A DNA stretch of 5,415 nucleotides from an uncultured Chloroflexota bacterium. Its GTDB lineage: Bacteria > Chloroflexota > Anaerolineae > Promineifilales > Promineifilaceae. Position numbers and translations under genes: made by a program. The stretch spans positions 1 through 5,415 of the forward strand of contig CALFEW010000427.1 of assembly GCA_937958365.1 (NCBI GenBank), given 5' to 3'. A model generated the notes under the pieces. It was given only the letters and a program-made list of their open reading frames with translations, was not told the origin of the DNA and made no database searches. Of the stretch, positions 1 to 5,415 are shown in pieces. Each line of letters opens with the position of its first letter. The first letter of the stretch is position 1.

Positions 1-1836
1 GACCAGCAAAATCGCCCCCAGCAGCAAATCTACCACCGGCTTTACCACAGGATTACCAGTGACCAGTTGATTGGCCCAGCCGATGACGGCCGTGTCTCCC
101 TTCATATCCGGTTGGGGTGGTGTTTGCAGGTGGTCCAGGGCGACGGCCGTTACCGCCTGACGGCCGTTGTGGCCGAGCAACTGCCATAAATTGGCGCTGT
201 CGGGCAGCACCTGGGCGGCCAGCCGGTGGGCCAGGGCGGCGGCGACGGCCGTTTCATAGGCCGCCGGAATGGTCACCAGGGAGGCCAGTTGGCCCAGGCT
301 GCGCGCCTGGCCGCCGGGTTGGGTCTTTTTGTGGCGCAGTTGGTCCAGCATGTCTATGCGGGTTTCCAGGCGGGCCAGGTCGTTGCGCCGCCGGTTGATA
401 AGCTGCTGCCGGTCGTGGGCGGCGGCGCGTAATTTTTTCAGTTCGACCACCAGCGCCTGCCGTTCGTCCAGGGCGGCGCTGCGGTTTTGGGCCAGTTCGT
501 CGGCCTGTTTTTGCGCGGAGGTGAGGACGGCCGTTAACTTTTCTGACCGGGCTTCCAGGCTGGCGAGTTCATCGGGGGCGTTGGCGGAGGGAACGGCCGT
601 TTGCTCTTTCAGGCGCTCTTGCAGTTGGCTGAGCTGCCCTTCGGCCTGGGCCAGCCGGTTTTGCGCCGCCCGCTGCTCTAGCTCCGCCTGCCCAAGCTGT
701 TTTTGCCAATGGGTAATTTCCGCCTGCTGCTGCTGGAAATTGGCGTTGAACTGGCGCAGTTCGGCCTGGTTTTGTTGCAGGCTGGCCTGCGCCGTTTCCA
801 GTTCGGCGGTGGCGGCGGCCAGTTCGATCTGCGCCCGTTCGCGCTGTTGCTCCAGGTCTGGTAGTTCCTGGGCCACATCGGCCAGTTGGCGTTGCAGCGA
901 TTCCTGGCGTTCTTGCAGGATGGCGACCTGGCGGCGGGCCTTTTCGAGCTGGTCGCGGATGTCGTCGCGCTGGCTGCGGGTGACGGCCGTTTGCTCTTGC
1001 AGTTGGTTGAGGCGGCGGCGCACGGCGTCTATTTTGTCTTGTTGGGCCAGCAGGTTGAGGCGGGTGGTTTGCCACACTTTTTCGGTGGAAACGGCCGTTT
1101 CCCGCGCCTGGCGCATCTCCCGTTTGGCCTGTTCCCACTTGTAGCCATACCAGATGCGCAGTAGGTGATGAAGATCGGCGGCAACCTGCTCATAATTGCG
1201 GGCGCGCACCGCCTGCCGCTTCAACGAGTTCATGCGCGGCCCAATTTCCGCCAGAATGTCGTGGACGCGCTCCAGATTGTGCTGTGTTTCGGTCAGGCGG
1301 CGCAGCGTTTCGGCGCGGCGGCTTTTGTAATGGTTGATGCCCGCCGCTTCCTCGAACAGGGCGCGGCGTTCCTCGGCGCGCAGCGAAAGCGCCTGGTCCA
1401 CCAACCCCTGACCGATGATGGTATACGTTCGTTCGGCCAGGCCGCTGGTCGCCAGCAAATCGGTGATGTCCTTGAGGCGCACTTTTTGGCCGTTGAGGAT
1501 GTATTCGTTTTCGCCGGAGCGATAGGCGCGACGGCCGATTTCCACTTCGGTGTAATCTATGGGCAGCCAACCGTCGCTGTTGTCCAGGGTGAGGATGGCC
1601 TGGGCCATGCCGGCGCGTGGGCGCGTCTGGCTGCCGGCGAAGATCATGTCGGTGGTGCGTTTGCCGCGCAGCGCGCCGTAGCTTTGCTCGCCCAGCACCC
1701 AGCGCACGGCGTCGGCTACGTTGCTTTTGCCGCTGCCGTTTGGTCCGACAATTGAGGTAATGCCTTCGTCGAAAAGGAATTCAGTTTTGCTGGCGAAGGT
1801 TTTATAACCTTGTAAGACGAGTTTTTTGAGTCGCAT
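1..1836 (-). CDS. smc: Chromosome segregation protein SMC, N-terminal part (runs off the left edge)
   Basis: SMC is the ATPase of the bacterial condensin complex (with ScpA/ScpB), which compacts and segregates the chromosome. I translated 612 codons without a stop from an ATG at 1836. The N-terminus, MRLKKLVLQGYKTFASKTEF, is typical of SMC. Walker A is GPNGSGKS at residues 31-38. An R-loop arginine lies at about residue 57 (ALRGKR). IIGQGLVDQAL falls around residues 140-150 and FEEAAGINHYKSRR around 161-174, both hallmarks of the head. Residues from about 175 to 495 are Gln/Glu/Arg/Leu-rich coiled coil. The hinge begins near residue 512 (SLGQLASLVTIPAAYETAVA) and is cut by the window edge, so the rest of the hinge, the ascending coil, and the signature and Walker B motifs lie outside. 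An in-frame ATG at 1863 would add nine residues (MTRWPGQKT), but family starts favour 1836. A purine-rich AAGGTGG (1858-1852) lies 15 bases upstream, rather far for a ribosome site. The function call is firm; only the start is mildly uncertain. Confidence 0.96.
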   Translation of the reverse strand, partial: MRLKKLVLQGYKTFASKTEFLFDEGITSIVGPNGSGKSNVADAVRWVLGEQSYGALRGKRTTDMIFAGSQTRPRAGMAQAILTLDNSDGWLPIDYTEVEIGRRAYRSGENEYILNGQKVRLKDITDLLATSGLAERTYTIIGQGLVDQALSLRAEERRALFEEAAGINHYKSRRAETLRRLTETQHNLERVHDILAEIGPRMNSLKRQAVRARNYEQVAADLHHLLRIWYGYKWEQAKREMRQARETAVSTEKVWQTTRLNLLAQQDKIDAVRRRLNQLQEQTAVTRSQRDDIRDQLEKARRQVAILQERQESLQRQLADVAQELPDLEQQRERAQIELAAATAELETAQASLQQNQAELRQFNANFQQQQAEITHWQKQLGQAELEQRAAQNRLAQAEGQLSQLQERLKEQTAVPSANAPDELASLEARSEKLTAVLTSAQKQADELAQNRSAALDERQALVVELKKLRAAAHDRQQLINRRRNDLARLETRIDMLDQLRHKKTQPGGQARSLGQLASLVTIPAAYETAVAAALAHRLAAQVLPDSANLWQLLGHNGRQAVTAVALDHLQTPPQPDMKGDTAVIGWANQLVTGNPVVKPVVDLLLGAILLV

Positions 1837-1880
1837 AGTTTTTTGACCCGGCCACCTTGTCATGAATGAGTGCGGCGGGC

Positions 1881-1910
1881 AGTATAACGAAGAAGTGGGT
1901 AAGTCGGCAA
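1881..1910 (-). promoter_or_regulatory. Candidate promoter of smc
   Basis: On the minus strand, TTGCCG (1910-1905) and TATACT (1886-1881) resemble sigma-70 -35 and -10 boxes with an 18-base spacer. They lie about 45 bases before the smc ATG, which would give a leader of roughly 35-40 bases. The -10 matches five of six consensus positions and the -35 four of six. The position in a divergent intergenic region supports it. There is no experimental evidence, and short boxes can arise by chance. Confidence 0.35.
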
Positions 1911-1943
1911 GTGTAAACAATCGCTTTTCACCTCTTCTCACTA

Positions 1944-1949
1944 TATAAT
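1944..1949 (+). promoter_or_regulatory. Candidate -10 box of the cyclase operon
   Basis: A perfect TATAAT lies in the most AT-rich part of the intergenic region, about 80 bases ahead of the cyc1 GTG. No good -35 hexamer sits at the usual spacing: a 17-base spacer gives TCGCTT at 1921-1926. The promoter may therefore be weak or activator-dependent, or the box may be accidental. If real, it would drive both cyc1 and the overlapping cyc2, with a leader of about 70-75 bases. It lies about 34 bases from the candidate smc -35 box, so the two promoters would face away from each other within about 70 bases. Confidence 0.35.
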
Positions 1950-2002
1950 TGCCCACGTTGTTTGCTATGTTTGATAGTTTTGCCTGACTATGGTGGGTGA
2001 GG

Positions 2003-2017
2003 ATTCCTGACCGGAAT
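2003..2017 (+). other. Small inverted repeat in the cyc1 leader
   Basis: ATTCC and GGAAT form a 5-base stem around a 5-base loop, ending 13 bases before the cyc1 GTG start. It could be a weak leader hairpin near the ribosome site or a half-site for a regulator. A stem this short is often chance, so I give it little weight. Confidence 0.2.
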
Positions 2018-2030
2018 TGCGGTAAAGATT

Positions 2031-4154
2031 GTGATAGACCATCAATTTCTTGAAGACGCCATCGTAACAATTCGCACACATCGCGCGGTGCTGGGTGACG
2101 CGGTGGTGGAAACGGCCGTTTCTGTCCTTCAGGAGAAACTGCAAGCGTTGACCGCCGCGCCAGCCCAAACGCAAACCACCGAACCGCACGAAATGGTCGC
2201 CGTGTTGCAGGCCGATTTGTCTGGCTTTACGGCTATGTCGGCCGAGATGGACGCCGAACAGGTGCGCGACATGGTGAATGCCCTGTGGGAAAAGCTGGAC
2301 AACGTGGTCCGCGCCTGGGGCGGAACCATTGACAAGCACACAGGCGACGGCCTGATCGCGTTGTTTGGCGTGCCGACGGCGCGGGAAGATGACGCGGAAC
2401 GGGCGCTGTTGGCCGCGTTGGATATGCAAATGGAGCTGACGCTCTTTAACGAGGCGGCGCGCAGCAAGCCGGATACCGGCCCGTTGGAGCGGCGGCGGAC
2501 GAATGGCGAACTGCACATGCGTCTGGGTCTCCATTCCGGCCCGGTGGTCATGGCGCTGATGGGGGCGAGTCGAGAGTTAACGGCCGTTGGCGAAACCATC
2601 ACCATCGTCGAACACCTGGAACAGGGCGCGCCTGTGGGCGGCGTTCTCATTTCCGCCGATTTGTATCGGCGCGTTTACGGCCAATTTGAGGCAGCGGACG
2701 CGCCGCCGGTAGCCATTCCCGGCCGCCACGAGCCGCTGGCCGTCTACGTCGTCAAACGGGTGAAGCCACGCGCATTTCACATAGACGAGCGCGGCCGGCA
2801 AAGCTTCAAGACGCGCTTTATTGCCCGCGCCGCCGAATTGGAACGATTGCTCTTTGCCCTGCAGGAAACGATGAACAACAGCGTCATGCAAGTCGTCACG
2901 GTGGTCGGCGAAGCTGGCGCAGGCAAATCTCGACTCTTTGACGAATTTGAGCGCCTGTTGGCGCTCCAGCCGGTGCGCGGCTGCATTTTGCGCGCCCAGG
3001 CCGGCGAGACCGGGCAGGCTGCGCCGTATGCGCTGATGCGTGATTTGTTCACGCAGCTTTTTGAGATTCACTTGCGCAGCAGCGCCGCCGTGAGCCGGGA
3101 AAAGTTTGTGCGCGGCGTCAAGGCCACGATGCAGGCGCATCAGATTAGCGCCCTGGAACAGGCGCACGTCATGGGCCATTTCATCGGCTTTGATTTTGCC
3201 GACAGCCCGTACCTGGCAGAGTTGCTGGCAAATCCGACCCGGCTGCAAAAGTATGCCCACAACGATCTGGCGCGCTTTTTCACGGACCTGGTGACAAGCT
3301 GTCCGCCGGTGGTCTGGCTGGTGGAAAACGCCCAATGGGTTGACGACGCTTCGTTGGACCTGATTGAGCTGTTGTTGGCGCGCTGCCCCGATTTGCCGCT
3401 GTTGGTGGTGTGTCTGGCGCGGCCGGAATTTTTGGCAAAACGGCCGTCCTGGCAGTCCAACGATCCCTTTAGCCCCATGACCACGCTGCCCATCCCGCCC
3501 CTTTCGGCCATAGACACGCGCCATCTGACGGCCCAAATTTTGGAAGACGTGCCCAATTTGCCGGTGAAGCTGATGGACCTGGTGGTTTATGGGGCGCAGG
3601 GCAACCCGCTGTTGGCCGGGCAAATGGCGCTGCTGCTTTATGACTGCGAAGTGATCACCTGGCAGGGCGACAGTTGGCAGGTAAACCTGAGCAAGCTGGC
3701 GGACATGCCTGTGCCGGACACGTTGGAAGCTCTGTTTGCGGCGCGTTTTGCCTGCCTTTCGGCGGCAGAGCGGCACATTGTGCAGATGGCTGCGCTTTGT
3801 GGCCCGCAGTTTTGGGATGGGGCGGTGCGGCATTTGGTAACGGCCGTTCAGGAACTAGACCCCGACCGGGTAGCCATCATGCTGGCGAACCTGGAGCAAA
3901 AAGAATTTATTATCCGTCACCATTCATCGGCTCTGGCCGGCGTTCTGGAGTATGCGTTTACCCACGATACGCTGCGGCAGGTGGTGTATGCCCAGACGCC
4001 ACCGGCGACGCGCCGGGAAAACCAGGCGCGGCTGCTCAACTGGCTGCAAGGGACGGCTGCTAACTTGCAGCAGCCGTTTTTCCGTGAACTGCTGGCTTAT
4101 TTGCGGTTGATGATGCAAGAAAGCGAAACAATGGTTGGCGCAGTCCATGAATAG
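2031..4154 (+). CDS. Class III nucleotide cyclase fused to a STAND/AAA-type ATPase (Cyc1), transition-state residues replaced
   Basis: This 707-residue protein is complete. Residues 5-42 form a helical N-terminal module (HRAVLGDAVVETAV). Residues about 55-245 are a class III cyclase domain. D62 (ADLSGF) and D106 (DKHTGDG) are the two metal-binding Asp positions, K102 the base-selecting Lys and T184 the partner position. T191 and H195 stand where the catalytic Asn and Arg are expected, so a homodimer is probably inactive or very weak. Residues about 261-450 are an ATPase of the predicted-ATPase/AAA_16 type. Walker A is GEAGAGKS (293-300), and the Walker B region is VVWLVENAQWVDDASL (427-442) with Asn where the usual ED has Asp. 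A winged-helix-like part follows to about 660 (LEALFAARFACLSAAERHIV). The C-terminal TPR array common in this family is absent. GTG at 2031 was chosen because an in-frame stop lies at 1998-2000 and the N-terminus then aligns residue for residue with Cyc2. The ribosome site is weak. The role is probably cytoplasmic signalling; the ligand is unknown. Confidence 0.9.
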   Translation: MIDHQFLEDAIVTIRTHRAVLGDAVVETAVSVLQEKLQALTAAPAQTQTTEPHEMVAVLQADLSGFTAMSAEMDAEQVRDMVNALWEKLDNVVRAWGGTIDKHTGDGLIALFGVPTAREDDAERALLAALDMQMELTLFNEAARSKPDTGPLERRRTNGELHMRLGLHSGPVVMALMGASRELTAVGETITIVEHLEQGAPVGGVLISADLYRRVYGQFEAADAPPVAIPGRHEPLAVYVVKRVKPRAFHIDERGRQSFKTRFIARAAELERLLFALQETMNNSVMQVVTVVGEAGAGKSRLFDEFERLLALQPVRGCILRAQAGETGQAAPYALMRDLFTQLFEIHLRSSAAVSREKFVRGVKATMQAHQISALEQAHVMGHFIGFDFADSPYLAELLANPTRLQKYAHNDLARFFTDLVTSCPPVVWLVENAQWVDDASLDLIELLLARCPDLPLLVVCLARPEFLAKRPSWQSNDPFSPMTTLPIPPLSAIDTRHLTAQILEDVPNLPVKLMDLVVYGAQGNPLLAGQMALLLYDCEVITWQGDSWQVNLSKLADMPVPDTLEALFAARFACLSAAERHIVQMAALCGPQFWDGAVRHLVTAVQELDPDRVAIMLANLEQKEFIIRHHSSALAGVLEYAFTHDTLRQVVYAQTPPATRRENQARLLNWLQGTAANLQQPFFRELLAYLRLMMQESETMVGAVHE
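4053..4081 (+). terminator. Terminator-like hairpin inside the 3' end of cyc1
   Basis: ACGGCTGCT (4053-4061) and AGCAGCCGT (4069-4077) form a perfect 9-base GC-rich stem around a 7-base loop, followed at once by T residues (TTTTT at 4077-4081). The stem can be lengthened by G-U and A-U pairs outward into AAGGG. This is the form of an intrinsic terminator, but it lies within codons for QGTAANLQQPFF of Cyc1, about 65 bases before cyc2. Translating ribosomes would probably prevent it from folding, so it could act as an attenuator when cyc1 translation falters. It may also be a chance product of coding sequence. Confidence 0.35.
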
Positions 4155-5415
4155 ACAGGAGGAACTGCAACACGCCATTGACGTGTTGGAAACGCAGCGC
4201 GCCATCCTGGGCGACCGGGTTACAGACGTAACCATTGCCGCTTTGCGGGAAAAACTTGTGTCGTTGACGGCGCAAACGGCCGTTGCCTCTCCGCCTCCGC
4301 CCCGTACCACCCAGCGCAAACAACTCACCATCCTCTTCGCTACTGTCGTGGGGTTTTCCGGCGTGGCCGAATCGGTGCCGGATACCAGTATGCTGAACGT
4401 GATCAATCTGCTCTGGCGGCGATTGGACGAAGCCATCACGGCGCATGGCGGCATGGTAGACAAGCACATCGGCGACGCGGTGATGGGCCTCTTTGGCGTG
4501 CCAATCGCCGGTGAAGATGATCCAGAAAACGCCATCCGCGCCGCGCTGGCGATGCGCGCCGCGCTGAGCGATTTTGTGAATGAACTATCGGGGGAACGGC
4601 CGTTAGACGAGACCCCATCCACCCCCAGCCTGGCCGACCTGCGTTTGCGTATCGGCATCAACACTGGACCGGTGCTGCTGGGCGAAGTGGGAACCAGCGA
4701 AGAATATACGGTTATCGGCGATCCGGTCAACGTCGCCAGCCGCCTGGAGCGCATTGCCCCGGCCGGCGGCATCCTCATCTCCCACGAAACCTACCAATTG
4801 GTGCGCGGCGACTTTAACTTTGAGCCGCTAGGCCCGGCCCAGATCAAAGGCAAGCGCGATCCCATCCCGGTTTACCTGGTTTTGGGAGCCAAACCACACC
4901 GGTCTTATCGCAAAGGGCGCGGCGTCGAAGGCGTGGAAACGCAGATGGTCGGCCGCGACGCGGAAATGCGGGCGCTGCAAAAGGCGCTGGCCCGCGTGCT
5001 GCAAAATCAGGTAGGTCAGGTACTTACCATTGCCGGTGACGCCGGTGTAGGAAAATCGCGCCTGACGTTTGAGTTTACGCAGTGGGTACAAACGCTGCCG
5101 CTTCGGGTCTTGCTGTTGAAAGGCCGGATGGACCAGGGCATGAAACAAATGCCCTATGCGTTAATGCGTGACTTGTTTGTGATGACGTTGGGCATTCAAG
5201 ACACAGACCCCGCGTCGGTGGTAACGGAGAAATTCCAACAAGGTCTGGGCGACGTGTTGGGCGACCACAATACCGCAGAATGGCAGCGCCGCATTCACTC
5301 GGTGGCGCAATTGTTGGGGCTGAATCTGGACGACGAATATCCGCTGTCGCTGGCGCCAACCGAAGTAACACAGGTGCGGGAGCGCGCCTTTGACGACGTA
5401 GCCGCTTTTTTGCAG
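4147..5415 (+). CDS. Class III nucleotide cyclase fused to a STAND/AAA-type ATPase (Cyc2), N-terminal part, first metal Asp replaced
   Basis: I translated 423 codons from ATG 4147 with no stop, so the gene continues past the right edge. Residues 5-42 repeat the N-terminal module of Cyc1 (QRAILGDRVTDVTI), followed by a Pro-rich linker (48-53). The class III cyclase domain spans about 58-250. K106 and D110 lie in DKHIGDA. Y187-T188, N195 and R199 lie in YTVIGDPVNVASR, giving the base-selecting Lys/Thr pair and intact transition-state Asn and Arg. The first metal Asp is replaced by T66 (FATVVGFS, where FADxxGFT is usual). A Lys/Thr pair is known from class IIIb adenylyl cyclases, so ATP is the likelier substrate. 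The ATPase begins at VGRDAEM (268-274), with Walker A GDAGVGKS (297-304). Its remainder, and perhaps TPR repeats, lie outside. It shares PYALMRDLF exactly with Cyc1, supporting tandem duplication. The start overlaps the cyc1 stop by 8 bases, implying translational coupling. Confidence 0.9.
   Translation, partial: MNRQEELQHAIDVLETQRAILGDRVTDVTIAALREKLVSLTAQTAVASPPPPRTTQRKQLTILFATVVGFSGVAESVPDTSMLNVINLLWRRLDEAITAHGGMVDKHIGDAVMGLFGVPIAGEDDPENAIRAALAMRAALSDFVNELSGERPLDETPSTPSLADLRLRIGINTGPVLLGEVGTSEEYTVIGDPVNVASRLERIAPAGGILISHETYQLVRGDFNFEPLGPAQIKGKRDPIPVYLVLGAKPHRSYRKGRGVEGVETQMVGRDAEMRALQKALARVLQNQVGQVLTIAGDAGVGKSRLTFEFTQWVQTLPLRVLLLKGRMDQGMKQMPYALMRDLFVMTLGIQDTDPASVVTEKFQQGLGDVLGDHNTAEWQRRIHSVAQLLGLNLDDEYPLSLAPTEVTQVRERAFDDVAAFLQ
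4157..4162 (+). promoter_or_regulatory. Shine-Dalgarno-like AGGAGG just downstream of the cyc2 ATG
   Basis: A perfect AGGAGG lies 7 bases after the cyc2 ATG (4147-4149) and 2 bases after the cyc1 stop (4152-4154). No suitable in-frame start follows at normal spacing; the nearest is GTG 4183, 20 bases on, and using it would delete part of the module conserved with Cyc1. There is no clear ribosome site ahead of ATG 4147. The sequence may hold the terminating ribosome so that it restarts at the overlapping ATG, or may simply reflect the codons for Arg-Gln-Glu-Glu. Confidence 0.3.

Larger units (their letters stand above)
86..4603. repeat. Iterated palindrome ACGGCCGT, 14 copies
   Basis: Exact copies start at 86, 143, 160, 245, 527, 593, 983, 1091 (in smc), 2112, 2580, 3440, 3840 (in cyc1), 4276 and 4596 (in cyc2). 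A near copy ending in A starts at 1531. Seven copies are the full 10-base palindrome AACGGCCGTT (593, 1091, 2112, 2580, 3840, 4276, 4596). Six more are GACGGCCGTT or its complement, and one (86) is GACGGCCGTG. All lie in coding sequence; none is in the intergenic region. Eleven are read in the phase Thr-Ala-Val, two as Arg-Pro and one as Asn-Gly-Arg. At about 60% GC, fewer than one copy would be expected by chance. The function is unknown; it recalls the HIP1 palindrome of cyanobacteria. Confidence 0.9.

Noticed and set aside
269..1144. Long plus-strand open frame opposite smc, rich in Ser, Arg, Cys and Trp
   Set aside because: It lies wholly antisense to clear SMC coding sequence and has low-complexity composition typical of a GC-rich shadow frame.
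1165..1755. 196-codon plus-strand open frame opposite the smc head
   Set aside because: The opposite strand encodes Walker A and other SMC signatures in frame; no independent support for this frame.
1837..1863. Upstream in-frame ATG (1863) as the smc start
   Set aside because: It adds MTRWPGQKT, which is not typical of SMC N-termini, and has no better ribosome site; ATG 1836 matches the family start.
2577..3833. 418-codon minus-strand open frame opposite cyc1, rich in His, Gln and Arg
   Set aside because: It is antisense to a well-supported cyclase-ATPase gene and shows no domain motif.
4183..4185. GTG as the cyc2 start served by AGGAGG
   Set aside because: Spacing of 20 bases is too long and it would remove residues that align with the N-terminus of Cyc1.
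86..4603. ACGGCCGT copies as a CRISPR array or REP elements
   Set aside because: Copies are too short, irregularly spaced and within genes; there are no regular spacers or larger stem-loop units.
3924..4778. 284-codon minus-strand open frame across the cyc1-cyc2 junction
   Set aside because: It is antisense to conserved motifs of both genes, with Ser/Arg-rich shadow composition.

Overview
The window carries the 5' half of one gene on the minus strand and two genes on the plus strand, arranged divergently around an intergenic stretch of about 194 bases. It is GC-rich and tightly packed. The minus-strand gene is a chromosome-type smc. The plus-strand genes encode large proteins that join a class III nucleotide cyclase to a STAND/AAA-type ATPase. 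That architecture is abundant in Chloroflexota and some other large-genome, signalling-rich bacteria. A Chloroflexota (Anaerolineae-like) source is my best guess, but it is an inference from gene style, not a demonstrated assignment.

Layout. Positions 1-1836 (minus) hold the N-terminal 612 residues of SMC: ATPase head half, the descending coiled coil and the start of the hinge. The gene runs off the left edge. Positions 1837-2030 are the AT-richer divergent control region, with a plausible promoter for each direction. Positions 2031-4154 (plus) encode a complete 707-residue cyclase-ATPase protein (here Cyc1). Positions 4147-5415 (plus) encode a paralogue (Cyc2), overlapping Cyc1 by 8 bases and open at the right edge after 423 codons. 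No RNA genes, insertion sequences or CRISPR arrays were seen.

How the genes may work together. Cyc1 and Cyc2 are tandem paralogues, co-linear from residue 1. Their cyclase active sites are degenerate in complementary ways. Cyc1 keeps both metal-binding Asp positions (D62, D106) but has Thr191 and His195 where the transition-state Asn and Arg belong. Cyc2 keeps Asn195 and Arg199, plus the Lys/Thr base-selecting pair, but has Thr66 in place of the first metal Asp. Class III cyclase sites form between two chains, so a Cyc1-Cyc2 heterodimer would have one complete site and one dead site. This is the logic of the C1/C2 halves of mammalian adenylyl cyclases. It is the most interesting hypothesis in the window. 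SMC is a housekeeping chromosome-organisation protein with no evident functional link to the pair.

A second striking feature is the 8-base palindrome ACGGCCGT. It occurs 14 times across all three genes, usually as AACGGCCGTT or GACGGCCGTT and mostly in the codon phase Thr-Ala-Val. This resembles the iterated palindromes (HIP1) of cyanobacteria, with a different sequence. A terminator-like hairpin with a T-run also lies inside the 3' end of cyc1, just ahead of cyc2.
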